Source: B25-G16 sp964549945
Lineage (GTDB): Bacteria; Desulfobacterota; DSM-4660; Desulfatiglandales; B25-G16
Reading direction: 5' to 3'
Length of the DNA stretch: 64,000 bases
Assembly (NCBI GenBank): GCA_964549945.1
Contig: CAZJXD010000007.1
Coordinates: forward strand, 33,444 to 97,443
In this document: positions 52,384 through 60,591 of the stretch, in pieces
Layout of the letters: the number at the start of each line of letters is the position of its first letter
Position numbering within the stretch: position 1 is the stretch's first letter
Made by a program: the position numbers and the translations under genes
The notes under the pieces: generated by a model
Told to the model about the DNA's origin: nothing
Database searches by the model: none
Seen by the model: the letters and a program-made list of their open reading frames with translations, nothing else

Positions 52384-53925
52384 TCATCGATAGGTCCGGT
52401 AATCCACCCCGTATTTTTTTGTCTTATAGGTGAATTTCCGCTCGGTTATATGCAGCATCTGGGCCGCCTTTGACATATTGCCATGGGTGTTTTTAAGGGC
52501 GTCGATGATCATCTCCTTTTCGAGGTTTCCCACGGCTTCTTCCAAAGACAGGGCGGGAATCGTGTCCGACTGCTCACCGGTCTGGAGCGTTGGAGGCAGG
52601 TGATAGCTATGAATCACATGCTCCTCACAGAGCAGCACCGCCCGTTCAATGCAGTTCTCGAGCTCGCGCACATTGCCCGGCCAGTGGTACTGCATGAGCA
52701 TGTCAATTGCGGGGGTAGACAATCTTCTGATGTCCTTTCGGTTTTCTTTCGAATACTTTTCCAAGAAGTAGTCGGCCAAAAGCAATATGTCGGTTTTTCG
52801 TTCCCTCAAGGGGGGCATATAGATGGGAAAGACATTGAGACGATAGTAAAGATCGCTTCTAAATGCCTCTTCCGCCACAGCTTGTTCCAGATTCTTGCTT
52901 GTTGCCGCTATGATCCTGATATCTACTTTGATGGTATGGTGTCCGCCCACCCTCTCTAACTCTTTTTCCTGAAGCACCCTGAGGAGCTTCACCTGAACTT
53001 CCATGTCGACGGAGCCTATTTCATCCAGGAAAACCGTGCCCTTGTTGGCGAGCTCGAATTTCCCCAGTTTTTGGCGAATTGCCCCTGTAAATGCACCTTT
53101 TTCATGCCCGAAGAGCTCGCTTTCGATCAGATTTGCCGGCAGCGCAGCGCAGTTTACCTTTACAAAGGGCTGTTTCGCCCTTTGACTGTTGTAATGGATG
53201 GCGTTGGCCGCCAGCTCTTTTCCGGTGCCGCTCTCGCCCCTGATCAATACCGTTGCATTGCTCCTGCAGACCTGAGAGATCATCTGAAAGACCTCTCTCA
53301 TCTTGTTGCTGGTGCCGACTATGTTGGTGATCCGGTATTTCCGGGAAAGCTCATCCCTCAATCTTCGGTTTTCTTCTCTAAGCTTCTCGCTTTCGAGCTG
53401 AATGCTCTCGAGGTTGATCACATGCTGAGCTATCATTGTTGCGACAATCGAGAGGAGCCTCTCTCCTTCTTTTAGAGAATAGGCTTCATTATATGGCCTA
53501 TCGACGCTCAGCGTCCCCACCACCTGATCCCCCTTTTTTATGGGAACACAGATAAAGGAGAGCTCTTGATCACGGAGAATCCTTCTGGTAGCTGTTCGGT
53601 CCAGAAAGAGGGGTTCTTGGCTGATTTTCGGCACGATAAAGCCCTTTCCGGTCTGGATTACCCTTCCTGTCACGCCTTCGCCTACCTGGTATTTCCCCCT
53701 CTCCATGGCAACCCTGGACATGCCATGGGCCACCTCGATCCTGATCTCGTTTCGAAGGGGGTTAAGGATGGTAACCGTACCCCGCACCATGTCCATTGAG
53801 GCGGAAAGGATGTCGAGGACCTTGTAAAGAGATCTCCTCAGATCAAGGCTCTCGCTGAGGGCCTTGGTGATCTCATAGAGAAGCGTGAGCTCCTCTGTCT
53901 TTTTCATGACACCGGCATCTATCAT
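52384..53925 (-). CDS. Sigma-54-dependent transcriptional activator, NifA-like
   Basis: A 513-residue enhancer-binding protein: GAF domain (about 15-165) with 'FICVPIKKGDQVVGTLSVDRPY', AAA+ domain (about 200-435) with Walker A GESGTGKE, 'FGHEKGAFTGAIRQ' containing the GAFTGA sigma-54-contacting loop and Walker B 'GTVFLDEIG', and a C-terminal Fis-type helix-turn-helix with 'GNMSKAAQMLHITERKFTYKTKKYGVD'. The architecture and C-terminus resemble NifA, but no nif genes are here. I chose ATG 53925 (GAGAGGATATCT upstream, N-terminus 'MIDAGVMKKTEELTLLYEITKAL'); the frame extends 49 residues further. It probably drives the amtB operon. Confidence 0.9.
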   Translation of the reverse strand: MIDAGVMKKTEELTLLYEITKALSESLDLRRSLYKVLDILSASMDMVRGTVTILNPLRNEIRIEVAHGMSRVAMERGKYQVGEGVTGRVIQTGKGFIVPKISQEPLFLDRTATRRILRDQELSFICVPIKKGDQVVGTLSVDRPYNEAYSLKEGERLLSIVATMIAQHVINLESIQLESEKLREENRRLRDELSRKYRITNIVGTSNKMREVFQMISQVCRSNATVLIRGESGTGKELAANAIHYNSQRAKQPFVKVNCAALPANLIESELFGHEKGAFTGAIRQKLGKFELANKGTVFLDEIGSVDMEVQVKLLRVLQEKELERVGGHHTIKVDIRIIAATSKNLEQAVAEEAFRSDLYYRLNVFPIYMPPLRERKTDILLLADYFLEKYSKENRKDIRRLSTPAIDMLMQYHWPGNVRELENCIERAVLLCEEHVIHSYHLPPTLQTGEQSDTIPALSLEEAVGNLEKEMIIDALKNTHGNMSKAAQMLHITERKFTYKTKKYGVDYRTYR

Positions 53926-54185
53926 AGATATCCTCTCACACCAATAACTCTTAGCAAATAGGGCCTGAAAACACAATAGATTTGAGATCTTCCATGCAAT
54001 CCCCAAGCAGAGGTTTGCCGAACAGATGTGATAGAGGGAATCAAGGGAATAAATTGTGTGATGCCTTCGCATATGAAATTCTGCGACCTAATTGAGCCCT
54101 CTTGGAGCTACCTCACGAGAAGGAGGGGTTTTGCTGGGAGGGATTGGTGGTTTGGCGAAAGGCAGCCAGGAGCGAGAGATCGGGA

Positions 54186-54375
54186 CTATACCCGACAAAA
54201 GTGCGGAAGGTTAATATCAAATAAACCCAGATGCTCGAGGATCTTGTTTATGCCTTCTTCATCTTCAATGAAGGCGATACTTCTCATTTTTCCTTGCACT
54301 TCGGACAGCCGAGAGCTTCCGTTTCATAGGTCTCTGTATGAATTTGGGCTAGCTCTATCAGGTTCAGAACAAAAG
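54186..54375 (-). pseudogene. Remnant of an IS91-type transposase C-terminus
   Basis: On the minus strand, just after kdnB, the frame reads 'LNLIELAQIHTETYETEALGCPKCKEK', hits a stop, and continues one base shifted as 'MRSIAFIEDEEGINKILEHLGLFDI' before another stop. 'CPKC...MR.IAFIED...I.KILEHLGLFD' is the C-terminal pattern of IS91/Y2-type transposases ('HLGLW'). The frameshift and the missing catalytic region mark it as dead. It occupies the 460-bp gap between kdnB and the NifA-like gene. Confidence 0.55.
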
Positions 54376-54385
54376 GCCTTCCCCC

Positions 54386-55450
54386 TCACATTCTTAAATA
54401 GAGTTCCTTAATCCTCTCCCTCGTCATTATTCTTCTCCAGTCGGCTCCGAGGGCATTTTCCCAAAGCGGCTCAAGCATAAGGGCAACATCGATCATCTTT
54501 TCAAGCTTGTCATTGTCAATATCCACCAGGAGGTCGTGAGGCAACACTATTTCATGTTTTTCCATCATGGAATGGAATTCGCGAACACTTTCCGGATAGT
54601 ATTCATCAAGGCAATTAAAGGCCATGCAGTTGCCGATTCCGTGATGAATCTCGAGGACAAAAGACAGGCCGTATGACAGGGCATGGCATATGCCAACCTG
54701 TGAATAGGTTATACTCATGCCCCCAAAATAGGATGCCATCATCATCTTGTCGTCACTCTCTGGGCCGCCCTCTAAGAAAACCTCCCGACAAAGGCCAAAG
54801 GCCTTTTCCCCATAAGACTTGGCAAAGGCATTGAGGTAAGTGCCATTTAAGGATTCCACGCAGTGGATATAGCAATCCATCCCCGTATAGAAGCCCTGTT
54901 CTGGAGGCACATCAGTGGTGAGCTCAGGGTCGAGCAAAATCTGGTCAAATACGGTGTAGTTGGAATTGATCCCGAGTTTCTTCTGAGGACCATTGAGCAC
55001 CGTGGTGCGGGATACCTCGGCACCGGTTCCAGAAAGGGTCGGGATACCTACATGATACACCGCAGGGTTCTCAACCAGATCCCATCCCTGGTAATCCTCC
55101 GAAGATCCGGGGTTTGTGAGCATAAGGGATATGGCCTTGGCAATATCCATGGTGCTCCCCCCGCCTATTCCTATGACAGCTTCTGGCAAGTGACCTGAGA
55201 AGCGCTTGGTTCTCTGCGTGAGTTCATCCACATATACTGTTTTGGGCTCCTCATCAACATTGACCCACAGGAGTGAATCCTGCGGCCTTAAAGGTATTCT
55301 TTCCCTCAAAGGGCTCTGCAAAAACACATCATCTACCAGGAAGAGCATAAAGGAATCATGGCCCCGGCATTTTTCAGCGAGTATTTCACCAAGCTGGTCA
55401 AAACAGCCTCTGCCAAAAAGGATATGGGAAACATTCTTGAGGTTTTTCAT
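54386..55450 (-). CDS. kdnB: 3-deoxy-D-manno-octulosonate 8-oxidase KdnB
   Basis: A 354-residue iron-containing alcohol dehydrogenase family protein. 'GIGGGSTMDIAKAISLML' binds NAD(P); metal ligands lie in 'GMDCYIHCVESL' (Asp, His) and 'GICHALSYGLSFVLEIHHGIGN' (His residues). The 'QGWDLVENPAVYHVGIPTLSGTGAEVSRTTVL' region and the pairing with kdnA indicate KdnB, which oxidises C8 of Kdo to an aldehyde in 8-amino-Kdo synthesis. GTG at 55453 or ATG at 55450 may be the start. It follows kdnA by 59 bases. Confidence 0.85.
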   Translation of the reverse strand: MKNLKNVSHILFGRGCFDQLGEILAEKCRGHDSFMLFLVDDVFLQSPLRERIPLRPQDSLLWVNVDEEPKTVYVDELTQRTKRFSGHLPEAVIGIGGGSTMDIAKAISLMLTNPGSSEDYQGWDLVENPAVYHVGIPTLSGTGAEVSRTTVLNGPQKKLGINSNYTVFDQILLDPELTTDVPPEQGFYTGMDCYIHCVESLNGTYLNAFAKSYGEKAFGLCREVFLEGGPESDDKMMMASYFGGMSITYSQVGICHALSYGLSFVLEIHHGIGNCMAFNCLDEYYPESVREFHSMMEKHEIVLPHDLLVDIDNDKLEKMIDVALMLEPLWENALGADWRRIMTRERIKELYLRM

Positions 55451-55509
55451 CACAGGAAAACTCCCTGAAGCAGTATCGAGACCATGGTAAAGCCCTATGC
55501 CTTCTCCAT

Positions 55510-56709
55510 TCAGGAGACACCTTGAGCCTTTAAGGCATTCACCATTCTCTCAATCCGATGCACAAGCTCTGTTTGTGTCCAGGAAATCTTGATCAGGAGT
55601 GAAATCGTCCTCATCATTACGCTATCTGACTGAAGAAGCTGCACCTGTTCGTAGTCGGGGTAAAGCGGAAGCAGTGCGATAGGGAGCTTTGCCGCAGACC
55701 TCAACTTTTTAAGATGATCCCAGTTGCGGATGTAATGCCAGTTGTTGTCATACCAGTAGAAACACCCGTCAACGCCTGCCCGCGAAAGGCTTCTGGCCGC
55801 CTCCCTTGCCCCTGACTCATCCGGCAGAAGAAAGCTGAAGAATGTGGCGGAATCCCCTTGTTCGTCTGGAACCTTACGAAATGTTATTTCGGAAAACTGG
55901 GCGAGAGCCTCTTTTATTTGTTTCTTATGGGCACGCTGTTTTTCCAGTATGAAATCGAGCTTTCTTAGCTGAGCTAGCCCTACCGCCGCATTCAATTCGC
56001 TGATGCGATAGTTGGTGCCGAGAATGGAGTGGCCCTCAAGCCCCCTGTCGTTGCCCCTATGGTCATGGCCATGGTCGGCGTAACTATCCATGGCTTTATA
56101 TATTGCCTCATCGTCCGTTACCATGGCACCGCCTTCACCGCAGGTAATCGTCTTGACCGGGTCAAACGAAAAGCACCCCGCCTGTCCGAATGTGCCCAAG
56201 GCTTTTCCCTTCAACGTAGCGCCGAACGCCTGACAGGCATCCTCTATCAGGATAAGGCCCTTCTGTTGGCATAGGTCTTTAATAGCATCAATACGGGCCA
56301 TGGCTCCGCACATATGAACAGGCACCACGGCCTTGGTGCGGGGCGTAATGACTGCCTCGATCGCTTCAGGGTCAAGGCAAAGGGTTTCGTCTATTTCAGC
56401 GAACACGGGTACTGCACCGGCCTGCAAGATCGCTTCTATGGTAGCGATGAAGGTAAAGGGAGGCACTATAACCTCATCTCCTGCCCCGATCCCGCAGGAG
56501 GCTAGCGCTGTGCAAAGCGATGCGGTTCCACTGGAACACAGATGGCAATATCTCGCTCCAATACGTTTTGCCAGTTCCGCCTCAAATGTCTTTGCTTTCC
56601 AGCGCCCCTTTCGTGCCTGATCAAAACCGTAGCGAAAAAGTACCCCTGTATCGAGGACCTCCTGGACCTCTCTTCGCTCCTCATCATCGAATAACTCAAA
56701 TCCTGGCAT
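55510..56709 (-). CDS. kdnA: 8-amino-3,8-dideoxy-D-manno-octulosonate transaminase KdnA
   Basis: A 399-residue DegT/DnrJ/EryC1-type PLP aminotransferase. The PLP lysine is Lys186 in 'SFDPVKTITCGEGGAMVTDD', and 'SSGTASLCTALASCGIGAGDEVIVPPFTFIATIEAI' is the cofactor-phosphate region. 'FRYGFDQARKGRWKAKTFE' and 'GCFYWYDNNWHYIRNW' are characteristic of the KdnA branch. It transfers an amino group from glutamate to C8 of oxidised Kdo, giving Kdo8N, a lipopolysaccharide core sugar. AAGGATCGATC precedes the ATG. It and kdnB form a two-gene operon. Confidence 0.87.
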   Translation of the reverse strand: MPGFELFDDEERREVQEVLDTGVLFRYGFDQARKGRWKAKTFEAELAKRIGARYCHLCSSGTASLCTALASCGIGAGDEVIVPPFTFIATIEAILQAGAVPVFAEIDETLCLDPEAIEAVITPRTKAVVPVHMCGAMARIDAIKDLCQQKGLILIEDACQAFGATLKGKALGTFGQAGCFSFDPVKTITCGEGGAMVTDDEAIYKAMDSYADHGHDHRGNDRGLEGHSILGTNYRISELNAAVGLAQLRKLDFILEKQRAHKKQIKEALAQFSEITFRKVPDEQGDSATFFSFLLPDESGAREAARSLSRAGVDGCFYWYDNNWHYIRNWDHLKKLRSAAKLPIALLPLYPDYEQVQLLQSDSVMMRTISLLIKISWTQTELVHRIERMVNALKAQGVS

Positions 56710-56782
56710 GATCGATCCTTCTGTCTTGCTTTTCTTTGTTGCGTTTAAGATTCAGGTTGCTGATATTCCCTATGTATCGGCC

Positions 56783-56811
56783 TTTATATACTAACCCTGA
56801 TTCCCTGACAA
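56783..56811 (-). promoter_or_regulatory. Sigma-70 promoter for kdnA-kdnB
   Basis: On the minus strand TTGTCA and TATAAA are separated by exactly 17 bases, five of six matches each. The expected start lies about 70 bases before the kdnA ATG at 56709. Confidence 0.6.
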
Positions 56812-57051
56812 GGATTAAAAAAGATGATTTCTTGTCTTATTTCGGGGAACACCATACGTGGGTAAAGAAATGATGCGAGTGGCGGCCTGTTTCTACTCGT
56901 CGTGCACCACCATATCTTTTATGGACCGCAATGTATGTACAAAGAATTTGAAGGCGCGCCCTTATAAGAATGCTCTGCGGAATTTCAATAGGTTAGGAGA
57001 AAAGGCTACCAGGCAGAACGCTTGGTGGCTACAGATAAAAAAACAATAATG

Positions 57052-57078
57052 TTATGTAAATTATATTTATTTACATAA
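57052..57078. promoter_or_regulatory. 9-bp inverted repeat upstream of a short ORF
   Basis: TTATGTAAA at 57052-57060 and TTTACATAA at 57070-57078 are perfect reverse complements separated by nine A/T bases. The element ends 13 bases before the ATG at 57092. It looks like a transcription-factor operator; I cannot name the factor. The wider gap 56812-57267 holds only doubtful short frames. Confidence 0.45.
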
Positions 57079-57091
57079 ACGTAGAAATACA

Positions 57092-57223
57092 ATGGGCAAA
57101 TCATGCTTTACAATAGCAGAAATGAAACAAAGGCACCCAGTCCAAGAGCTCGTGGAGAAGTGCAAAGACGACAGCATAAAAAACCGTTGGGATCCCTTGT
57201 CTCAAATCATCCAAGGCCGGTAA
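57092..57223 (+). CDS. Possible 43-residue protein
   Basis: A short frame beginning MGKSCFTIAEMKQRHPVQEL and ending 'WDPLSQIIQGR'. It has a balanced, soluble-protein composition and sits just behind the inverted repeat at 57052-57078, but no ribosome-binding site is visible and I recognise no family. It could be the start of a truncated gene. Confidence 0.25.
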   Translation: MGKSCFTIAEMKQRHPVQELVEKCKDDSIKNRWDPLSQIIQGR

Positions 57224-57267
57224 CCCGTACTTCAGATGAGAGAACGCTCGATTTCGCTTGGGTTGTT

Positions 57268-58170
57268 TTAAGGAGGTTCGGGGCTTCCGATGAGTGCGGT
57301 AGAGTAGGGATCGTGGGTGTTGTATCGTGTCAGGGCGATTTTCGGATTCATGTTTGAGTAGCAGTACGGGCAGCCGTGGGGGCAGGTGTCAGTCATACCG
57401 ATGTCGCGGCTCAGGGCGCAGCCGCAGTGTTCACGCTGCCCCGGGTCTTTTTCGGATGATACCGGGATACCCCAAAGCTCGCGGATGAGCGCGGCGTCGA
57501 TACAGCTCGAAGGCTTGATGCCCAGATAGGTGTAATCCCTCGCCTCTGCGCAGGCAACGATCCCCAGTCCGTGCCCGGCCGCGGTCTTGGCCACGTGTGA
57601 AAGGAGCGCCACTGTTTCCGGGTTTCTCCTGGGCTCCTTGTCGAAGACGTATCCCTGTGTTTCCAGGGGTGCAAGGTTGCGCACGGTCTTCCTATATAAG
57701 GTGATGATGCTGATGATTACCCTTTGGGTGCGCCCTGCGAGCTGCTGGCACAGGTTCTCAAAGGCCTTGCGGTGATAGGAAGCATCGGTCCTGTTGGAAA
57801 GGATAATGGGATCGTAGCGCCAGATCACGCGGCGCGGCCCGATCCTCTCGCTAAGCTCGATGAATGTGGAGATGCGCTCCTCCAAGGGCGGCAGGTTGGG
57901 CTCCAGGGCCTTGGGATAGTCGTTCAAGGTAAACAGGAAGTAGAAACGGTAGCCCATGCCTTCCACCTTTGGAAGAAAGCGGAGCATGGGCGCGGGATTT
58001 TTTGACCAGCACACTATGGCGTCCACGGATTCAGGCACGAGCGAGATGCGCGCAACCTGCCCGGGATTAAAGGGGTTGGGCACCAGGCAGTATCCCTCCT
58101 GCAACCGGTTCATGAACCAATCGGAATAGAAGGCGGGTATGTCTGTGCGGCGGCTGGCGCTGATGATCAT
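57268..58170 (-). CDS. DUF1848 protein with C-terminal cysteine cluster
   Basis: A 300-residue protein of DUF1848: it begins 'MIISASRRTDIPAFYSDWFMNRL', then 'VCWSKNPAPMLRFLP', 'YRFYFLFTLNDYPKALEP' and 'VIWRYDPIILSNRTD'. The C-terminus has 'CGCALSRDIGMTDTCPHGCPYCYSN', including a CX3CX2C triad like the cluster-binding loop of radical SAM enzymes, but at the end of the protein instead of the start. An iron-sulfur cluster is likely; the reaction is unknown. It stands alone; the minus-strand terminator at 58207-58249 separates it from the upstream gene. Confidence 0.85.
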   Translation of the reverse strand: MIISASRRTDIPAFYSDWFMNRLQEGYCLVPNPFNPGQVARISLVPESVDAIVCWSKNPAPMLRFLPKVEGMGYRFYFLFTLNDYPKALEPNLPPLEERISTFIELSERIGPRRVIWRYDPIILSNRTDASYHRKAFENLCQQLAGRTQRVIISIITLYRKTVRNLAPLETQGYVFDKEPRRNPETVALLSHVAKTAAGHGLGIVACAEARDYTYLGIKPSSCIDAALIRELWGIPVSSEKDPGQREHCGCALSRDIGMTDTCPHGCPYCYSNMNPKIALTRYNTHDPYSTALIGSPEPP

Positions 58171-58206
58171 CTTTTAGCCTCGTGTCAGAGCGATGTATGG
58201 ATAGCC

Positions 58207-58249
58207 AAAAGAAAAGCCCTCATCAGAAGAGGCTACTCCCGATGAGGGC
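58207..58249 (-). terminator. Rho-independent terminator
   Basis: GCCCTCATC and GATGAGGGC form a 9-bp stem (58216-58224, 58241-58249); on the minus strand it is followed by TTTTCTTTT. It lies upstream of the DUF1848 gene and should stop transcripts arriving from the acyl-CoA synthetase side. Confidence 0.75.
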
Positions 58250-58717
58250 CGATTTCAAACGATTTTCAATAGCGATGAAAGGCTGGAGCTTGTCCACGGG
58301 CGCTCCACCGCTCCTGATTTGGCGTAAGAAATATTAAAAATCTTTAAACGGTGCAGTGCCATTTCCGATCGGGACCAGCAGTCTTCCGATGAAATTTTGG
58401 GTTATGATTCCGTGGGGGTTCCCCGGTAGTGGTTGTCGATATGCACTGGCAAAATATTCTGGTGAACCGCTACTTTTCAAAGGTAAAGATTTTAGCCAGA
58501 CAGACATTCGACCTTTGCTCGACCGGTAACCTCTATCCCGGTTTTTTCATAAACATTTTGGAATCGTCTTCTATGATCGGCTAAAGTTCCGGACGCTACG
58601 CCCCACAAACAGGGCTAAAGGCTAACCTATAAATACTGGTACGGGAGGCTTTGGGCTCCTTTGAACCGCTCAGTGGGTTCAGCCTTCTGTGTGGAGGATT
58701 ATGGTCCGTATCGTTCC
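58250..58717. other. Gene-poor gap
   Basis: 468 bases between the terminator and the acyl-CoA synthetase gene. The only frame of note is a plus-strand 47-codon frame (58441-58584, starting MHWQNILVNRYFSKVKILAR) without a ribosome site or recognisable family, and a TGAACC/GGTTCA hairpin near 58659-58678. No tRNA or repeat is seen. Confidence 0.4.
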
Positions 58718-60181
58718 CTAAGGCTCCGAACCCAAGATATGCTCTGCGTAGTTAGCAAGGCTAGCCATGACCATGGCCGCATCTTCAGGTGTGAAGTAGC
58801 AGACTCCTCCCATTTTCCCCAACATGCCGTCCATTCGACTCTCTATGTCCACGGAGGTGGTCGGAAACTCCGAGGCGACTATCACCGGCTTCTGATATCG
58901 ATCGGCAAGGCTCAGGGACTCCTGAAAAGCATCCCGTATGCCCGTTAGGGTTTCTTGGAGCTGCTTTTCGATTTCCTGTGGGCTGGCAGACGGTGGCAGG
59001 GGTCTCAAGGGCAGGGCGGGCATGATGCCCAGCAATATGACTCCATCAATTTCGCTGCACCGAAGCAGACACCCCAAGGCTTTCCACAGGTGGTCGGGCC
59101 GAAGGGCTGCAACCAGATCCACGGGATTTGCTCGGTTCCACCACGCGGGCATAAAGGCGTCGAGTTCGGCGATGGTCTCCTCAGGCAGGGACAATACCTC
59201 CAGGCCGGCCTCGGCGCATGCATCTGCGGCAAGCACGCCCCAACCGCCTCCGGCTGTAACGACGCCCACACGCCTCCCCCTGGGCAAGGGCTGCCGAATA
59301 AATCCAACGCCGATATTGGTTACGTCATCTATGCTCTTTGCGCGTATGATCCCTGTCTGCCTGCGCACGCCGTCGAAGGCGGAATCAGAGCCAGCCAGAG
59401 CGGCAGTGTGGGACATGGCTGCTTTGGCGCCGGCATTGGTGCTTCCTGCTTTGAGCATGATGATCGGCTTTTTCTTGATTACCTCTCTGGCGATCTCGAA
59501 AAAACGCTTTCCGTCCCTGAACCCTTCGATGTAGGACAAGATGACTTTGGTTTCAGGATCCTCGGCCAGATACTGGAAGAAGTCCTCACAGTGCAGGTCA
59601 GCCTCGTTACCGCTGCTCACGAAGCAGCTTATGCCGAGGCCCTTTTTCATGACCCGTCGGGCAATGGAGGTGGCCACGTTTCCGCTTTGGGCGACCACGG
59701 CTACCTGCCCGGGCGGTAGGAAAAGGGGCGGCATGGCCACGTGGAGGTTCGCCTGGGGACAGATGATGCCGTTGCAGTTGGGCCCGACCAGGATCATTCC
59801 CCCGGCGCGAGCTCGGTTTACCATCTCCAGTTGCAGATCCTCCCCCTCATTCCCCACTTCCGCGAATCCGGCTGTGATCACTACTCCGGCCCGGACCCCT
59901 TTGGTCACGCATTCCCCGATCACCTGTGGAACGGACGGAGGCGGCACGACGATAACAGCCAGATCGGGGGTGTCTGGAACGTGGGCGATCCTGGGATAGG
60001 ATTTCAATCCTTGAATCTCAGCCTCGCCGGGGTTTACGGGGTATATGGGGCCTTTGAAGCCGCCGCTGATCAGGTTGGACAGGATAATGGAGCCCCACTT
60101 GTCAGGCTTATTTGACGCGCCGATAAAGGCAACTGAATTGGGGTGAAACAAGGGTTGAAATCTTTCCACAATTTCCAACAT
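58718..60181 (-). CDS. ADP-forming acyl-CoA synthetase, alpha subunit
   Basis: A 487-residue protein with an N-terminal CoA-binding Rossmann domain ('HPNSVAFIGASNKPDKWGSIILSNLISGGF'), then two succinyl-CoA-ligase-like domains; 'AKAAMSHTAALAGSD' contains the phosphorylated His. It matches the alpha part of acetate--CoA ligase (ADP-forming), which makes acid plus ATP from acyl-CoA, ADP and phosphate. The beta (ATP-grasp) part is not fused and not in the window. AAGGAG precedes the ATG. Substrate range cannot be read from sequence. Confidence 0.88.
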   Translation of the reverse strand: MLEIVERFQPLFHPNSVAFIGASNKPDKWGSIILSNLISGGFKGPIYPVNPGEAEIQGLKSYPRIAHVPDTPDLAVIVVPPPSVPQVIGECVTKGVRAGVVITAGFAEVGNEGEDLQLEMVNRARAGGMILVGPNCNGIICPQANLHVAMPPLFLPPGQVAVVAQSGNVATSIARRVMKKGLGISCFVSSGNEADLHCEDFFQYLAEDPETKVILSYIEGFRDGKRFFEIAREVIKKKPIIMLKAGSTNAGAKAAMSHTAALAGSDSAFDGVRRQTGIIRAKSIDDVTNIGVGFIRQPLPRGRRVGVVTAGGGWGVLAADACAEAGLEVLSLPEETIAELDAFMPAWWNRANPVDLVAALRPDHLWKALGCLLRCSEIDGVILLGIMPALPLRPLPPSASPQEIEKQLQETLTGIRDAFQESLSLADRYQKPVIVASEFPTTSVDIESRMDGMLGKMGGVCYFTPEDAAMVMASLANYAEHILGSEP

Positions 60182-60460
60182 CGTTGAAAACGCTCCTTAT
60201 TATCTTTGTTTTTCGGATCATCACGCCATGCTCATCTTGGGTCGGGCCAGTATACCTTAATGAGGTTGGAAGTAAAAGGGCTGTGCTGATGATTAATCCA
60301 TGCCTTCTGTCGTTGGAAGAAAGCGGCGCAACCACCTCATTTCTTGAGAGTCCCCACAGGGGTAGCTGCAAAACCCCGTCCATGGCCCAGGGCGCCAGAT
60401 TTTGCAGGATCAGGGAAGATTGAAGGGCTTCTCCTCCATGCCTTGGAGCCCCAATATCCC

Positions 60461-60489
60461 TTGACTCGCCTCATGAGATGAAATATCAA
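60461..60489 (+). promoter_or_regulatory. Candidate promoter for the HAD-riboflavin kinase genes
   Basis: TTGACT (60461-60466) and TATCAA (60484-60489) are spaced by 17 bases and lie about 100 bases before the HAD start. The surrounding gap (60182-60588) has a small CCCC-ACA-GGGG hairpin near 60355 but no convincing gene. Confidence 0.3.
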
Positions 60490-60591
60490 GGCAGAAGGGC
60501 ATTGTGCATTGCCAGCTCAAGGGGCGGAAATTTTTACCATCTATAGGGAAACCGGCGAGCTAGACCTGAACGCTAAAAAAAAGGATCTGTG

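Noticed and set aside
52384..53925. Nitrogen fixation regulon
   Set aside because: The activator resembles NifA, but no nif structural genes or TGT-N10-ACA sites are present; control of ammonium uptake is the simpler reading.
57052..57078. BirA (biotin) operator
   Set aside because: The half-sites TTATGTAAA/TTTACATAA and the 9-base spacer do not fit TTGTAAACC-N14/15-GGTTTACAA, and the BirA encoded here has no DNA-binding domain.
58955..59719. 254-residue plus-strand frame opposite the acyl-CoA synthetase gene
   Set aside because: Composition is typical of an antisense shadow; the minus-strand gene has all family motifs.
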